A stretch of 64,000 nucleotides of DNA from NCBI RefSeq assembly GCF_003205205.1, contig NZ_QJRL01000018.1, forward strand, positions 25,048 through 89,047, read 5' to 3'. Under the pieces are notes generated by a model. It saw only the letters and a list, made by a program, of their open reading frames with translations. It was not told the DNA's origin and did not search any database. This document shows positions 35,845-43,320 of this stretch, piece after piece; the first letter of the stretch is position 1; each line of letters starts with the position of its first letter. This DNA comes from Pseudomonas sp. LB-090624 (GTDB lineage Bacteria > Pseudomonadota > Gammaproteobacteria > Pseudomonadales > Pseudomonadaceae). Position numbers and translations under genes: made by a program.

Positions 35845-36558
35845 CTAGCCCACCTGGGCGCGGATGCGGATTGCATCATGCCGCCAAAACTCCAGGTCAC
35901 AGTCGATCAGGTGCCCATGCTGGTCACTGTTGACCCGGGTGATGTGCAACCCCGGGCTGCCCGCCGACACCTTCAGTGCACTGGCTGCCGCCACCGGCAA
36001 TGCCGTGGGCAAAATCTCGAAGCACACCTGCCCATAGCGGATGCCGTACACCCGCCCATAGATCTCGGTCAGCGACTGCGCCAGGTCCTGTTCGAGAATA
36101 TCCGGAAAATACCGGGGGTTGAGGTAATGCTCGGCGTACAGCACCGCTCGCCCATCGATACGGCGTAACCGGCAGATCCGCACCACACTCGACAACGCCG
36201 GCAACTGCAGGCGCGCACAGATGGCCGCCGAGGCTGGCTGCAGCCGCGCCGACAACAGCTCGGTGCTGGCCACTCGGCCCTGTTCACGCACCATGGCATG
36301 GAAGTGGCTGCGCTGGATCAGGTCGTAGGTCAGCCGCTGCGGCGCAACAAACCAACCGCGGCGTTCTTCGCGGTAGATCAAGCCTTGGGCTTCCAACTGC
36401 ACCAGCGCCTCGCGCAGGGTAATGCGGGTGGTATCGAACACCTCGCTGAGCCGGCGCTCGGCCGGCAGCTTGCCGCCCGGCGCCAGCAAGCCGTGCTCGA
36501 TCTGCTCCTGCAAGGCATGGCAGATGGCTGTTACCGCACGCGGTGGCGTCGACTGCAT
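35845..36558 (-). CDS. GntR-family regulator with UTRA effector domain (HutC/PhnF type)
   Basis: The 237-residue protein has an N-terminal winged helix (AVTAICHALQEQIEHGLLAPG, then LPAERRLSEVFDTTRITLREAL). The UTRA domain starts near residue 95 (VVRICRLRRIDGRAVLYAEHYLNP) and ends VNSDQHGHLIDCDLEFWRHDA. HutC-type regulators are usually repressors released by the imported substrate. The gene is divergent from the ABC/phosphatase operon, and a perfect palindrome sits 15 nt before its ATG. The start at 36558 is preferred; the longer frame adds a Cys-rich tail without family match. Confidence 0.9.
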   Translation of the reverse strand: MQSTPPRAVTAICHALQEQIEHGLLAPGGKLPAERRLSEVFDTTRITLREALVQLEAQGLIYREERRGWFVAPQRLTYDLIQRSHFHAMVREQGRVASTELLSARLQPASAAICARLQLPALSSVVRICRLRRIDGRAVLYAEHYLNPRYFPDILEQDLAQSLTEIYGRVYGIRYGQVCFEILPTALPVAAASALKVSAGSPGLHITRVNSDQHGHLIDCDLEFWRHDAIRIRAQVG

Positions 36559-36573
36559 CAAAAGGTTACCTAT

Positions 36574-36587
36574 CTGGACTAGTCCAG
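36574..36587. promoter_or_regulatory. perfect 14-bp palindrome, candidate GntR/UTRA operator 1
   Basis: CTGGACTAGTCCAG is a perfect palindrome just upstream of the gntR start. It resembles the TGGTNTAGACCA-like sites of HutC/PhnF regulators. Its position suits autorepression. Confidence 0.7.
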
Positions 36588-36795
36588 CCCCACGAAGGGG
36601 CCTGTGAAGATTAGTGCAGCCTAGGCAGGGCTGATGAACATCCTGTGACAAAGGCCGGCAGCAAGCACTGCCAAAAACGCGCCAACCCAGCAGAACCGGG
36701 CCAGTCAGGTGGTCTACGCTGTAGTCTCAGGGCCGTTTCAGGTGTAGCCCTACATCAAATTGTCACGCAAGCGGCCTACCTTGGCTCAAGCTTTG

Positions 36796-36809
36796 CTGAC
36801 CTAGACCAA
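36796..36809. promoter_or_regulatory. candidate GntR/UTRA operator 2
   Basis: The sequence CTGACCTAGACCAA contains TGACCTAGACCA, an imperfect TGGNCTAGNCCA dyad with the same CTAG centre as the site at 36574. It lies about 70 nt before the binding-protein start, near where its promoter should be. The rest of the 318-bp divergent region holds no gene that I can see. Confidence 0.5.
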
Positions 36810-36876
36810 CGGTCACCAGACAACCGCTTCACTCATAACAACGATCGCTAAAGGCACCCATACCAAGGAGCTTCGG

Positions 36877-37941
36877 ATGAAAAAGTTGTTCATGGCGTCA
36901 CTGCTCGGCTCGGCCATCACCTTGTGCACCTCGGCCATGGCCGCCGGCCCTGATCTCAAGGCTTTGGAAGACGCCGCCCGCAAGGAAGGTACCGTCAACA
37001 GCGTGGGCATGCCTGATGCCTGGGCCAACTGGAAAGGCACCTGGGAAGACCTTGCCAGCAAATATGGCCTCAAGCACAGCGACACCGACATGAGCTCGGC
37101 CCAGGAGCTGGCCAAGTTCGAGGCAGAGAAGGACAACGCCAGCGCCGACATTGGCGATGTGGGTGCCGCCTTCGGCCCGATCGCAGTGACCAAGGGCGTG
37201 AGCCAGCCGTACAAGCCAAGCACGTGGGACCAGGTGCCGGAGTGGGCCAAGGACAAGGATGGCCACTGGGCGCTGGCCTATACCGGCACCATCGCCTTCA
37301 TCATCAACAAGGACCTGGTCAAGGAAGAAGAACGGCCGAAAACCTGGCATGACCTGGAAAAAGGCAAGTACAAGGTTGCCATCGGTGACGTCGGTACCGC
37401 CGCCCAGGCTGCCAACGGCGTGCTGGCTGCGGCCATTGCCTACAAAGGTGATGAAACCAACGTAGCACCAGGCCTGCAGCTGTTCACCAAGCTGGCCCAG
37501 CAGAAGCGCCTGTCGCTGGCCAACCCGACCATCCAGACCTTGGAAAAAGGTGAAGTGGAAGTCGGCGTGGTGTGGGACTTCAACGGCCTGAGTTACCGTG
37601 AACAGATCGACCCCAAGCGCTTTGAAGTGCTGATCCCCTCCGATGGTTCGGTGATCTCCGGCTACACCACGGTCATCAACAAGTACGCCAAGCACCCCAA
37701 CGCGGCCAAACTGACCCGGGAATACATCTTCAGCGATGCCGGGCAGATCAACCTGGCCAAGGGGCATGCTCGGCCAATCCGTGCCGAGCACCTGACGCTG
37801 CCGGCGGATGTGCAGGCCAAGTTGCTGCCTAACGAACAGTACGGTGCAGCCCAGCCGATCAAGAATGCCGAAGCCTGGGAAGCCACCTCGAAGAAACTGC
37901 CGCAGATGTGGCAGGAGCAGGTGATCATCGAGATGGAGTAA
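36877..37941 (+). CDS. ABC transporter periplasmic substrate-binding protein (iron/phosphonate-type cluster)
   Basis: The 354-residue secreted protein has a signal peptide (MKKLFMASLLGSAITLCTSAMAA) and a class II binding-protein body: EGTVNSVGMPDAWANWKGTW, a hinge segment ALAYTGTIAFIINKDLV near residue 130, and VVWDFNGLSYREQ near residue 228. This is the superfamily that includes 2-aminoethylphosphonate, Fe3+ and polyamine binding proteins. AAGGAG is well placed. It heads the operon; a REP pair separates it from the enzyme and permease genes, which may set higher expression for this subunit. The ligand is unknown. Confidence 0.85.
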   Translation: MKKLFMASLLGSAITLCTSAMAAGPDLKALEDAARKEGTVNSVGMPDAWANWKGTWEDLASKYGLKHSDTDMSSAQELAKFEAEKDNASADIGDVGAAFGPIAVTKGVSQPYKPSTWDQVPEWAKDKDGHWALAYTGTIAFIINKDLVKEEERPKTWHDLEKGKYKVAIGDVGTAAQAANGVLAAAIAYKGDETNVAPGLQLFTKLAQQKRLSLANPTIQTLEKGEVEVGVVWDFNGLSYREQIDPKRFEVLIPSDGSVISGYTTVINKYAKHPNAAKLTREYIFSDAGQINLAKGHARPIRAEHLTLPADVQAKLLPNEQYGAAQPIKNAEAWEATSKKLPQMWQEQVIIEME

Positions 37942-37967
37942 GGGGCTAGCGTTTGTAGTGCCTGATC

Positions 37968-38062
37968 CGGCCCTTTCGTAGGTAAAACCGCTCCCACAGG
38001 GACAGCACAGGTCCTGAGCCTTGTGCAGTCCCTGTGGGAGCGGGCTTACCCGCGAAGAAGCC
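37968..38062. repeat. REP pair inside the ABC/phosphatase operon
   Basis: GGCCCTTTCGTAGGTAAAACCGCTCCCACAGG and CCTGTGGGAGCGGGCTTACCCGCGAAGAAGCC are inverted about 30 bp apart, between the binding-protein gene and the phosphatase-superfamily gene. Confidence 0.85.
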
Positions 38063-38087
38063 AACGCGGTTTATGACTGGAGCCACC

Positions 38088-38894
38088 ATGCAGCACAACG
38101 TCATCCTGGTCTTGCTAGACGGCCTCAACTACCAGGTCGCCCACCACGCCATGGGCCACCTGCACGCCTACGTCGAGGCGGACCGCGCCGCGCTGTACCG
38201 TGTGGAATGCGAACTGCCATCGCTGTCGCGGCCGCTGTACGAGTGCATCCTCACCGGCGTACCCCCCATCGACAGTGGCATCGTGCACAACAATGTCAAC
38301 CGCCTGTCCAACCAGCGCAGCGTCTTCCACTACGCGCGCGAGGCCAACCTGGGCACGGCAGCGGCGGCCTATCACTGGATGAGCGAACTGTACAACCGCT
38401 CGCCCTTCGACCCGCAGCGCGACCGCCATACCCACGCGCCCAAGCTGCCGATCCAGCACGGGCTGTTTTACTGGGACGACCGTTACCCCGATTCGCACCT
38501 GCTGGCCGACGGCGAATACCTGCGCCGCCGCCATGCACCGAACTTCCTGCTGGTACACCCGATGAGCATCGACGACGTCGGCCATCACCATGGCCTGGAC
38601 AGCAGCCAATACCGCAACGCTGCGCGCAGCGTCGATATCCTGCTGGCTGACTACCTGCCGGGTTGGCTCGAGGAGGGCTACCAGGTACTGGTGACAGCCG
38701 ACCATGGCATGAACAACGACCGCTCGCACAACGGCCTGCTGGCTGAAGAACGTGAAGTGCCGTTGTTCGTGTTTGGCGACGCCTTCAGCCTCGACCCGGC
38801 AGCCAAGCCACTGCAGACCGAGCTGTGCGGGACCATCTGCGAACTGCTGGGCGCTGCCCACGACAAGACGGTGTGCAGGGAGTTGCTCAAGTGA
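38088..38894 (+). CDS. cytosolic alkaline-phosphatase-superfamily hydrolase (nucleotide pyrophosphatase-like)
   Basis: The 268-residue enzyme lacks a signal peptide. It shows a two-metal site of the alkaline phosphatase/NPP superfamily: Asp in VILVLLDG (near residue 9), a probable Ser nucleophile in LPSLSRPLYECILTG (near residue 43), Asp/His in SIDDVGHHHG (near residue 165), Asp-His in TADHGMN (near residue 205) and a His in RSHNGL. It is short for the family. The gene sits in an importer operon, so it probably cleaves an imported phosphodiester, phosphonate or phosphate ester. Start: ATG 38088, with 38073 as an alternative. The substrate is not known. Confidence 0.82.
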   Translation: MQHNVILVLLDGLNYQVAHHAMGHLHAYVEADRAALYRVECELPSLSRPLYECILTGVPPIDSGIVHNNVNRLSNQRSVFHYAREANLGTAAAAYHWMSELYNRSPFDPQRDRHTHAPKLPIQHGLFYWDDRYPDSHLLADGEYLRRRHAPNFLLVHPMSIDDVGHHHGLDSSQYRNAARSVDILLADYLPGWLEEGYQVLVTADHGMNNDRSHNGLLAEEREVPLFVFGDAFSLDPAAKPLQTELCGTICELLGAAHDKTVCRELLK

Positions 38895-39721
38895 ACCGTG
38901 GCCGCTACCTGGCCCTGCTCTGCCTGCTGCCGTTCGCCGTGTTCTTCGTCATCTTCCAGGTCGCGCCACTGGCCTGGGTGGCGATCAACAGCCTGCAATC
39001 GGAAGCCGGTTGGGGCGTGGCCAACTTCAGCAAGGTGTTCGCCTCGAAGTTTTACCTGCAGGCACTGCAACGCAGCCTGGAGATCAGCTTCTGGTCGAGC
39101 CTGTTCGGCATCATCATCGCCACCCTCGGTGCCTATTCGCTGCGTCAGGTGGATTCCAGACTGCGCGATTTCGTCAGCGCCTTCGCCAACATGACCAGTA
39201 ACTTTGCCGGGGTGCCGCTGGCCTTCGCCTTCATCATCCTGCTCGGTTTCAATGGCGCGCTGACCCTGCTGCTGAAGCAGGTCGGCCTGCTGGAAGACTT
39301 CAGCATCTATTCCAAGAGCGGCCTGATTCTGGTGTACACCTACTTCCAGATCCCGTTGGGCGTGTTGCTGCTGTACCCGGCGTTCGACGCCCTGCGTGAG
39401 GACTGGCGCGAATCGGCCGCGCTGCTGGGCGCCAGCCACTGGCAATTCTGGCGGCACATCGGCCTGCCAGTGCTGACCCCGGCCCTGCTTGGCACCTTCG
39501 TCATCCTGCTGGCCAACGCCCTGGGCGCCTACGCCACCGTGTACGCGTTGACCACCGGCAACTTCAACGTACTGCCGATCCGCATCGCTGGCCTGGTGGC
39601 CGGTGACATCAGCCTCGACCCCAACCTGGCCAGCGCCCTGGCGATGGTACTGGTCGGGCTGATGACGCTGGTCACGGTGGTGCACCAATGGCTACTGAAA
39701 CGGAGCTACCATGCGCGCTGA
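38891..39721 (+). CDS. ABC transporter permease 1
   Basis: The 276-residue inner-membrane protein has about six helices and an EAA loop (REDWRESAALLGASHWQFWRHI) near residue 170. It begins at GTG 38891, overlapping the phosphatase-gene stop by 4 nt (GTGA), so translation is coupled. It is the PhnU/PotB-like half of a heterodimeric permease. Confidence 0.88.
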   Translation: MNRGRYLALLCLLPFAVFFVIFQVAPLAWVAINSLQSEAGWGVANFSKVFASKFYLQALQRSLEISFWSSLFGIIIATLGAYSLRQVDSRLRDFVSAFANMTSNFAGVPLAFAFIILLGFNGALTLLLKQVGLLEDFSIYSKSGLILVYTYFQIPLGVLLLYPAFDALREDWRESAALLGASHWQFWRHIGLPVLTPALLGTFVILLANALGAYATVYALTTGNFNVLPIRIAGLVAGDISLDPNLASALAMVLVGLMTLVTVVHQWLLKRSYHAR

Positions 39722-40505
39722 CACCCGTTCCGGCGGCTGGTACCACCGCGCCGTGGTCTACCTGCTGTTCCTGATCCTGCTGCTGCCCCTGGCCGGCACC
39801 CTGCTCTACTCGCTGGCTACCAGCTGGTCGGCCAGCCTGCTGCCCAGCGGCCTGACCTTCAAGTGGTACATCGCACTGTGGAGCGAGCCGCGCTTCCTCG
39901 CCGCCTTTGGCCAGTCGCTGCTGGTGTGCGTGGGCGCGCTGCTGCTGTCGGTGGTGCTGATCCTGCCGCTGCTGTTCGTGGTCCACTACCACTTCCCCAG
40001 GCTCGACGCGCTGATGAACATCCTCATCCTGTTGCCGTTCGCGGTACCGCCGGTGGTTTCATCGGTGGGTCTGCTGCAGCTGTATGGGAGCGGGCCGATG
40101 GCCATGGTCGGCACGCCGTGGATCCTGATCGGCTGCTACTTCACCATTGCCCTGCCGTTCATGTACCGGGCCATTACCAACAACCTGCAGGCCATCAACC
40201 TGCGCGACCTGATGGACGCCGCCCAGCTGCTCGGCGCCAGCACCTGGCAGGCCGCGCTGCTGGTGGTGCTGCCAAACCTGCGCAAGGGCCTGATGGTGGC
40301 ACTGCTGCTGTCGTTCTCGTTCCTGTTCGGCGAGTTCGTGTTCGCCAACCTGCTGGTCGGCACCCGCTACGAGACCCTGCAGGTGTACCTGAACAACATG
40401 CGCAACAGCAGCGGCCACTTCAACAGCGCACTGGTGATCTCTTACTTCGCCTTCGTGCTGGTACTCACCTGGGTCGCCAACCGCCTGAACAAGGACAAGA
40501 CCTGA
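39711..40505 (+). CDS. ABC transporter permease 2
   Basis: The 264-residue partner permease has six helices and an EAA loop (LRDLMDAAQLLGASTWQAALLV). Its ATG overlaps the end of permease 1 by 11 nt. It is the PhnV/PotC-like half of the membrane pore. Confidence 0.88.
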   Translation: MRADTRSGGWYHRAVVYLLFLILLLPLAGTLLYSLATSWSASLLPSGLTFKWYIALWSEPRFLAAFGQSLLVCVGALLLSVVLILPLLFVVHYHFPRLDALMNILILLPFAVPPVVSSVGLLQLYGSGPMAMVGTPWILIGCYFTIALPFMYRAITNNLQAINLRDLMDAAQLLGASTWQAALLVVLPNLRKGLMVALLLSFSFLFGEFVFANLLVGTRYETLQVYLNNMRNSSGHFNSALVISYFAFVLVLTWVANRLNKDKT

Positions 40506-40506
40506 C

Positions 40507-41496
40507 ATGAGCTTCGTCAGCGTACAGAAACTGCACAAGAGCTATGCCGGCAGCCCGGTGTTCGAGAGCATCGACTGCCACATCGACCGCGGCGAGTTCG
40601 TGACCCTGCTCGGCCCCTCGGGCTGCGGCAAGTCCACCCTGCTGCGCTGCATTGCCGGGCTGACCCCGGTGGACAGCGGGCAGATCCTGCTGGACGGCCA
40701 CGACATCGTGCCGCTGAGCCCGCAAAAGCGTGGCATCGGCATGGTGTTTCAGAGCTACGCGCTGTTCCCCAACATGACCGTGGAGCAGAACGTCGCCTTC
40801 GGCCTGCGCATGCAGAAGGTCAAGCCCGACGAAAGCCAGCTGCGGGTGCGCGAGGCACTGGACCTGGTGGAGCTGGGCAAGTTTGCCGGGCGTTACCCGC
40901 ACCAGTTGTCAGGCGGCCAGTGCCAGCGCGTGGCCCTGGCCCGCTCGCTGGTCACCCGCCCGCGCCTGTTGCTGCTCGACGAGCCGCTGTCGGCGCTGGA
41001 TGCGCGCATTCGCAAGCACCTGCGCGAGCAGATTCGCGCCATCCAGCGCGACTTGGGGCTGACCACCATCTTCGTCACCCACGACCAGGAAGAGGCACTG
41101 ACCATGTCCGACCGCATCTTCCTGATGAACCAGGGGCGCATTGTCCAGAGCGGCGATGCCGAAACCCTCTACACCGCGCCGGTGGACCTGTTTGCCGCCG
41201 GCTTCATCGGCAACTACAACCTGCTCGACGCCGACAGCGCCAGCCGCCTGCTGCAACGCCCGGTGGCCAGCCGCCTGGCGATCCGCCCGGAGTCGATCAG
41301 CCTGGGCCTCGACGGCGAACTGGACGCCGAGGTACGCAGCCATAGCCTGCTGGGCAACGTGATCCGCTACCGAGTGCAGGTGCGCGGCGTGGAACTGGTG
41401 GTCGACGTGCTCAACCGCTCGCCGGCCGACCTGCATGCTGACGGGCAGCGGGTAAGCGTGTCGATCGACCCCACGGCGCTACGCGAAGTGGCTTAA
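40507..41496 (+). CDS. ABC transporter ATP-binding protein
   Basis: The 329-residue ATPase has Walker A GPSGCGKSTLL (near residue 37), a Q-loop in GMVFQSYALFPNMTV, signature LSGGQCQRVALARSL (near residue 133), Walker B RLLLLDEPLSALDARIRKHL and the H-loop TIFVTHDQEEALTM. The C-terminal TOBE-like part (about 240-329) fits the PotA/FbpC/PhnT group. It starts 1 nt after the stop of permease 2. Confidence 0.92.
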   Translation: MSFVSVQKLHKSYAGSPVFESIDCHIDRGEFVTLLGPSGCGKSTLLRCIAGLTPVDSGQILLDGHDIVPLSPQKRGIGMVFQSYALFPNMTVEQNVAFGLRMQKVKPDESQLRVREALDLVELGKFAGRYPHQLSGGQCQRVALARSLVTRPRLLLLDEPLSALDARIRKHLREQIRAIQRDLGLTTIFVTHDQEEALTMSDRIFLMNQGRIVQSGDAETLYTAPVDLFAAGFIGNYNLLDADSASRLLQRPVASRLAIRPESISLGLDGELDAEVRSHSLLGNVIRYRVQVRGVELVVDVLNRSPADLHADGQRVSVSIDPTALREVA

Positions 41497-41510
41497 GGAG
41501 ATTCATCACG

Positions 41511-42164
41511 ATGGCACTGGCAATTTTCGATCTGGACGAAACCCTGATCCACGGCGACTGCGCGTCGCTGTGGAGCGAGCAGATGGCCCGGCTGGGCTGG
41601 GTCGACGGCAAGGAGTTCCTGCGCCGCGACCACGAACTGATGGAGGCTTACGGCAAGGGTCACCTGCGGATGGAGGAGTACATGGCCTTCAGCCTGGAGC
41701 CTATCGCCGGGCGCACCCTGGAAGAGGTCGAGCACCTGGTCGAACCGTGGGTTGAAGAGGTGATCGAGCCGATCATCTACGGTGACGCCTGCCGTTACAT
41801 CGCCGAGCACCGCAAGCGCGGCGACCGTATCCTGATCATTTCTGCTTCTGGCACGCACCTGGTCGGGCCGATTGCAGCGCGGCTGGGGGTAGATGAGTAC
41901 CTGGCGATCGAGCTGGAGGCGGTGAATGGGGTGTACACCGGCAAGACCCGTGGGGTACTGACCTACCGCGAAGGCAAGATCACCCGTTTGCTGGAATGGC
42001 TGGACCAGGAGCAGGAGAACCTGGAGGGGGCGAGTTTCTATTCCGACTCGCGCAACGACTTGCCGTTGTTACTGAAGGTGGATCACCCGCACGTTGTGAA
42101 CCCCGATGCGGTGTTGCGCGAGCATGCCGAGACCAACGGCTGGCCGATTCTCAGCTGGAACTGA
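41511..42164 (+). CDS. HAD-IB family phosphatase
   Basis: The 217-residue protein has HAD motif I FDLDETLIHGD at residues 5-15, motif II IISASGTHLVGP near residue 108 and motif III/IV EGASFYSDSRNDLPLL near residue 176, with a helical cap between. It is the SerB-like/HAD-IB group, which hydrolyses phosphomonoesters. AAGGAGATTCATCACG precedes the ATG, 14 nt after the ATPase gene, so it is the last gene of the operon. It may remove phosphate from the product of the upstream hydrolase; this is inference. Confidence 0.88.
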   Translation: MALAIFDLDETLIHGDCASLWSEQMARLGWVDGKEFLRRDHELMEAYGKGHLRMEEYMAFSLEPIAGRTLEEVEHLVEPWVEEVIEPIIYGDACRYIAEHRKRGDRILIISASGTHLVGPIAARLGVDEYLAIELEAVNGVYTGKTRGVLTYREGKITRLLEWLDQEQENLEGASFYSDSRNDLPLLLKVDHPHVVNPDAVLREHAETNGWPILSWN

Positions 42165-42174
42165 AGATTCGTGT

Positions 42175-42206
42175 GGCCCTTTCGCGGGCAAAGCCGCGAA
42201 AGGGCC
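42175..42206. terminator. perfect 13-bp hairpin between convergent genes
   Basis: GGCCCTTTCGCGG and CCGCGAAAGGGCC enclose a 6-nt loop, 10 nt after the HAD gene and 8 nt from the oxidoreductase stop. It is a REP-derived, probably bidirectional stop signal without T tracts. Confidence 0.6.
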
Positions 42207-42214
42207 AGGCCTGC

Positions 42215-43177
42215 TTACACCAGGCTTGGGTCTATGACCATGACCAGCTTGCCCGACACCTGATTGGTCTCAAGCTCGGCATACGCGGCCTGGGCAAACT
42301 CGACCGGGTAGGTATCGACCAGTTGCGGCGACAGGCGCCCTTCGGCGAACAGCGGCCACACCTGCTGCTGCAACTCGCGAAGCAGCTCGGCCTTGAAGCT
42401 GTCATCGCGGTTACGCAGGGTGGAGCCGGTGATTTCCAGGCGTTTGCCCAGCACCTGCGCCAGGTCCAGTTCGAACTTGCGCCCGCCCATCAGGCCGATG
42501 ATCACCCAGCGCCCATCACGCGCCAGCAGCCTGAGGTTGAGTTCACCGTAGCTGGCCCCTACCGGGTCGAGAATCACATCGAAGGGGCCGAACCCTTCCA
42601 GTGCTTCGAGGTTTTCGTTACGTACCACGCCACCCGCTGCCCCCAGTGCTTCGCAGTAGGCCAGCCGGTCCTGCGAACCGACGCTGACCCACACCGGGCT
42701 GCCAAACGCCTTGCACAGCTGGATGGCAGCCGAGCCCACGCCACTGGCACCCGCGTGTACCAACACCTTCTCACCCGCCTTCACCGCACCCAGCTGGAAG
42801 ATGTTCAGCCAGGCGGTGGCATACACTTCCGGCAACCCTGCCGCTTCATGCAGGCTCAGGCCCTCCGGCACCGGCAACACATGGCGGGCATCGACCACCA
42901 CTTCCTCGGCCATGGCGCCGCTGGCCAGCAGCGCGCACACGCGGTCGCCCACGCGCCAGTCGGCACCAGCCCCCACCTCTGCGATCACCCCGGCACACTC
43001 CAGGCCCATGTAAGGGCTGGCGCCTGGCGGTGGTGGGTACAAACCTTTCATCTGCAGCAGATCGGCGCGGTTCAGCCCGGCTGCAGCCACGCGAATGCGC
43101 ACTTGGCCCGCGTCACAGGCCGGGCGTTCCGCCTCGACCCAGGCCACATGTCCGTCAACGCCTTGCAATGCCTTCAC
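42215..43177 (-). CDS. NAD(P)H:quinone oxidoreductase (zinc-independent MDR family)
   Basis: The 320-residue protein has the medium-chain reductase layout: AAAGLNRADLLQMKGLYPPPPG and GLECAGVIAEVG near the N-terminus, then the nucleotide-binding segment VLVHAGASGVGSAAIQL near residue 140. The PPPPGASPYMGLE region is typical of the QOR/PIG3 group, which reduces quinones with NADPH and lacks zinc ligands. It stands alone, convergent with the transporter operon and divergent from prc. Confidence 0.88.
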   Translation of the reverse strand: MKALQGVDGHVAWVEAERPACDAGQVRIRVAAAGLNRADLLQMKGLYPPPPGASPYMGLECAGVIAEVGAGADWRVGDRVCALLASGAMAEEVVVDARHVLPVPEGLSLHEAAGLPEVYATAWLNIFQLGAVKAGEKVLVHAGASGVGSAAIQLCKAFGSPVWVSVGSQDRLAYCEALGAAGGVVRNENLEALEGFGPFDVILDPVGASYGELNLRLLARDGRWVIIGLMGGRKFELDLAQVLGKRLEITGSTLRNRDDSFKAELLRELQQQVWPLFAEGRLSPQLVDTYPVEFAQAAYAELETNQVSGKLVMVIDPSLV

Positions 43178-43320
43178 AGTGCCTCCATAGTTGAATCATA
43201 TGACCGAGCCTGGGATCGTTGTGCCCAGGCTTTTTGCAGTATGCGCCCGGCTCCCCTGGAACCGGCGAACGGAATAGACGGCCTACTATGCGTGATCAAA
43301 TGCCCCCACGTCGAATCAGC

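Noticed and set aside
36610..36876. PhoB box upstream of the importer operon
   Set aside because: CTGTGACA- and TTGTCACG-like words occur, but no pair with the 11-bp spacing of a Pho box was found, so phosphate control is not claimed.
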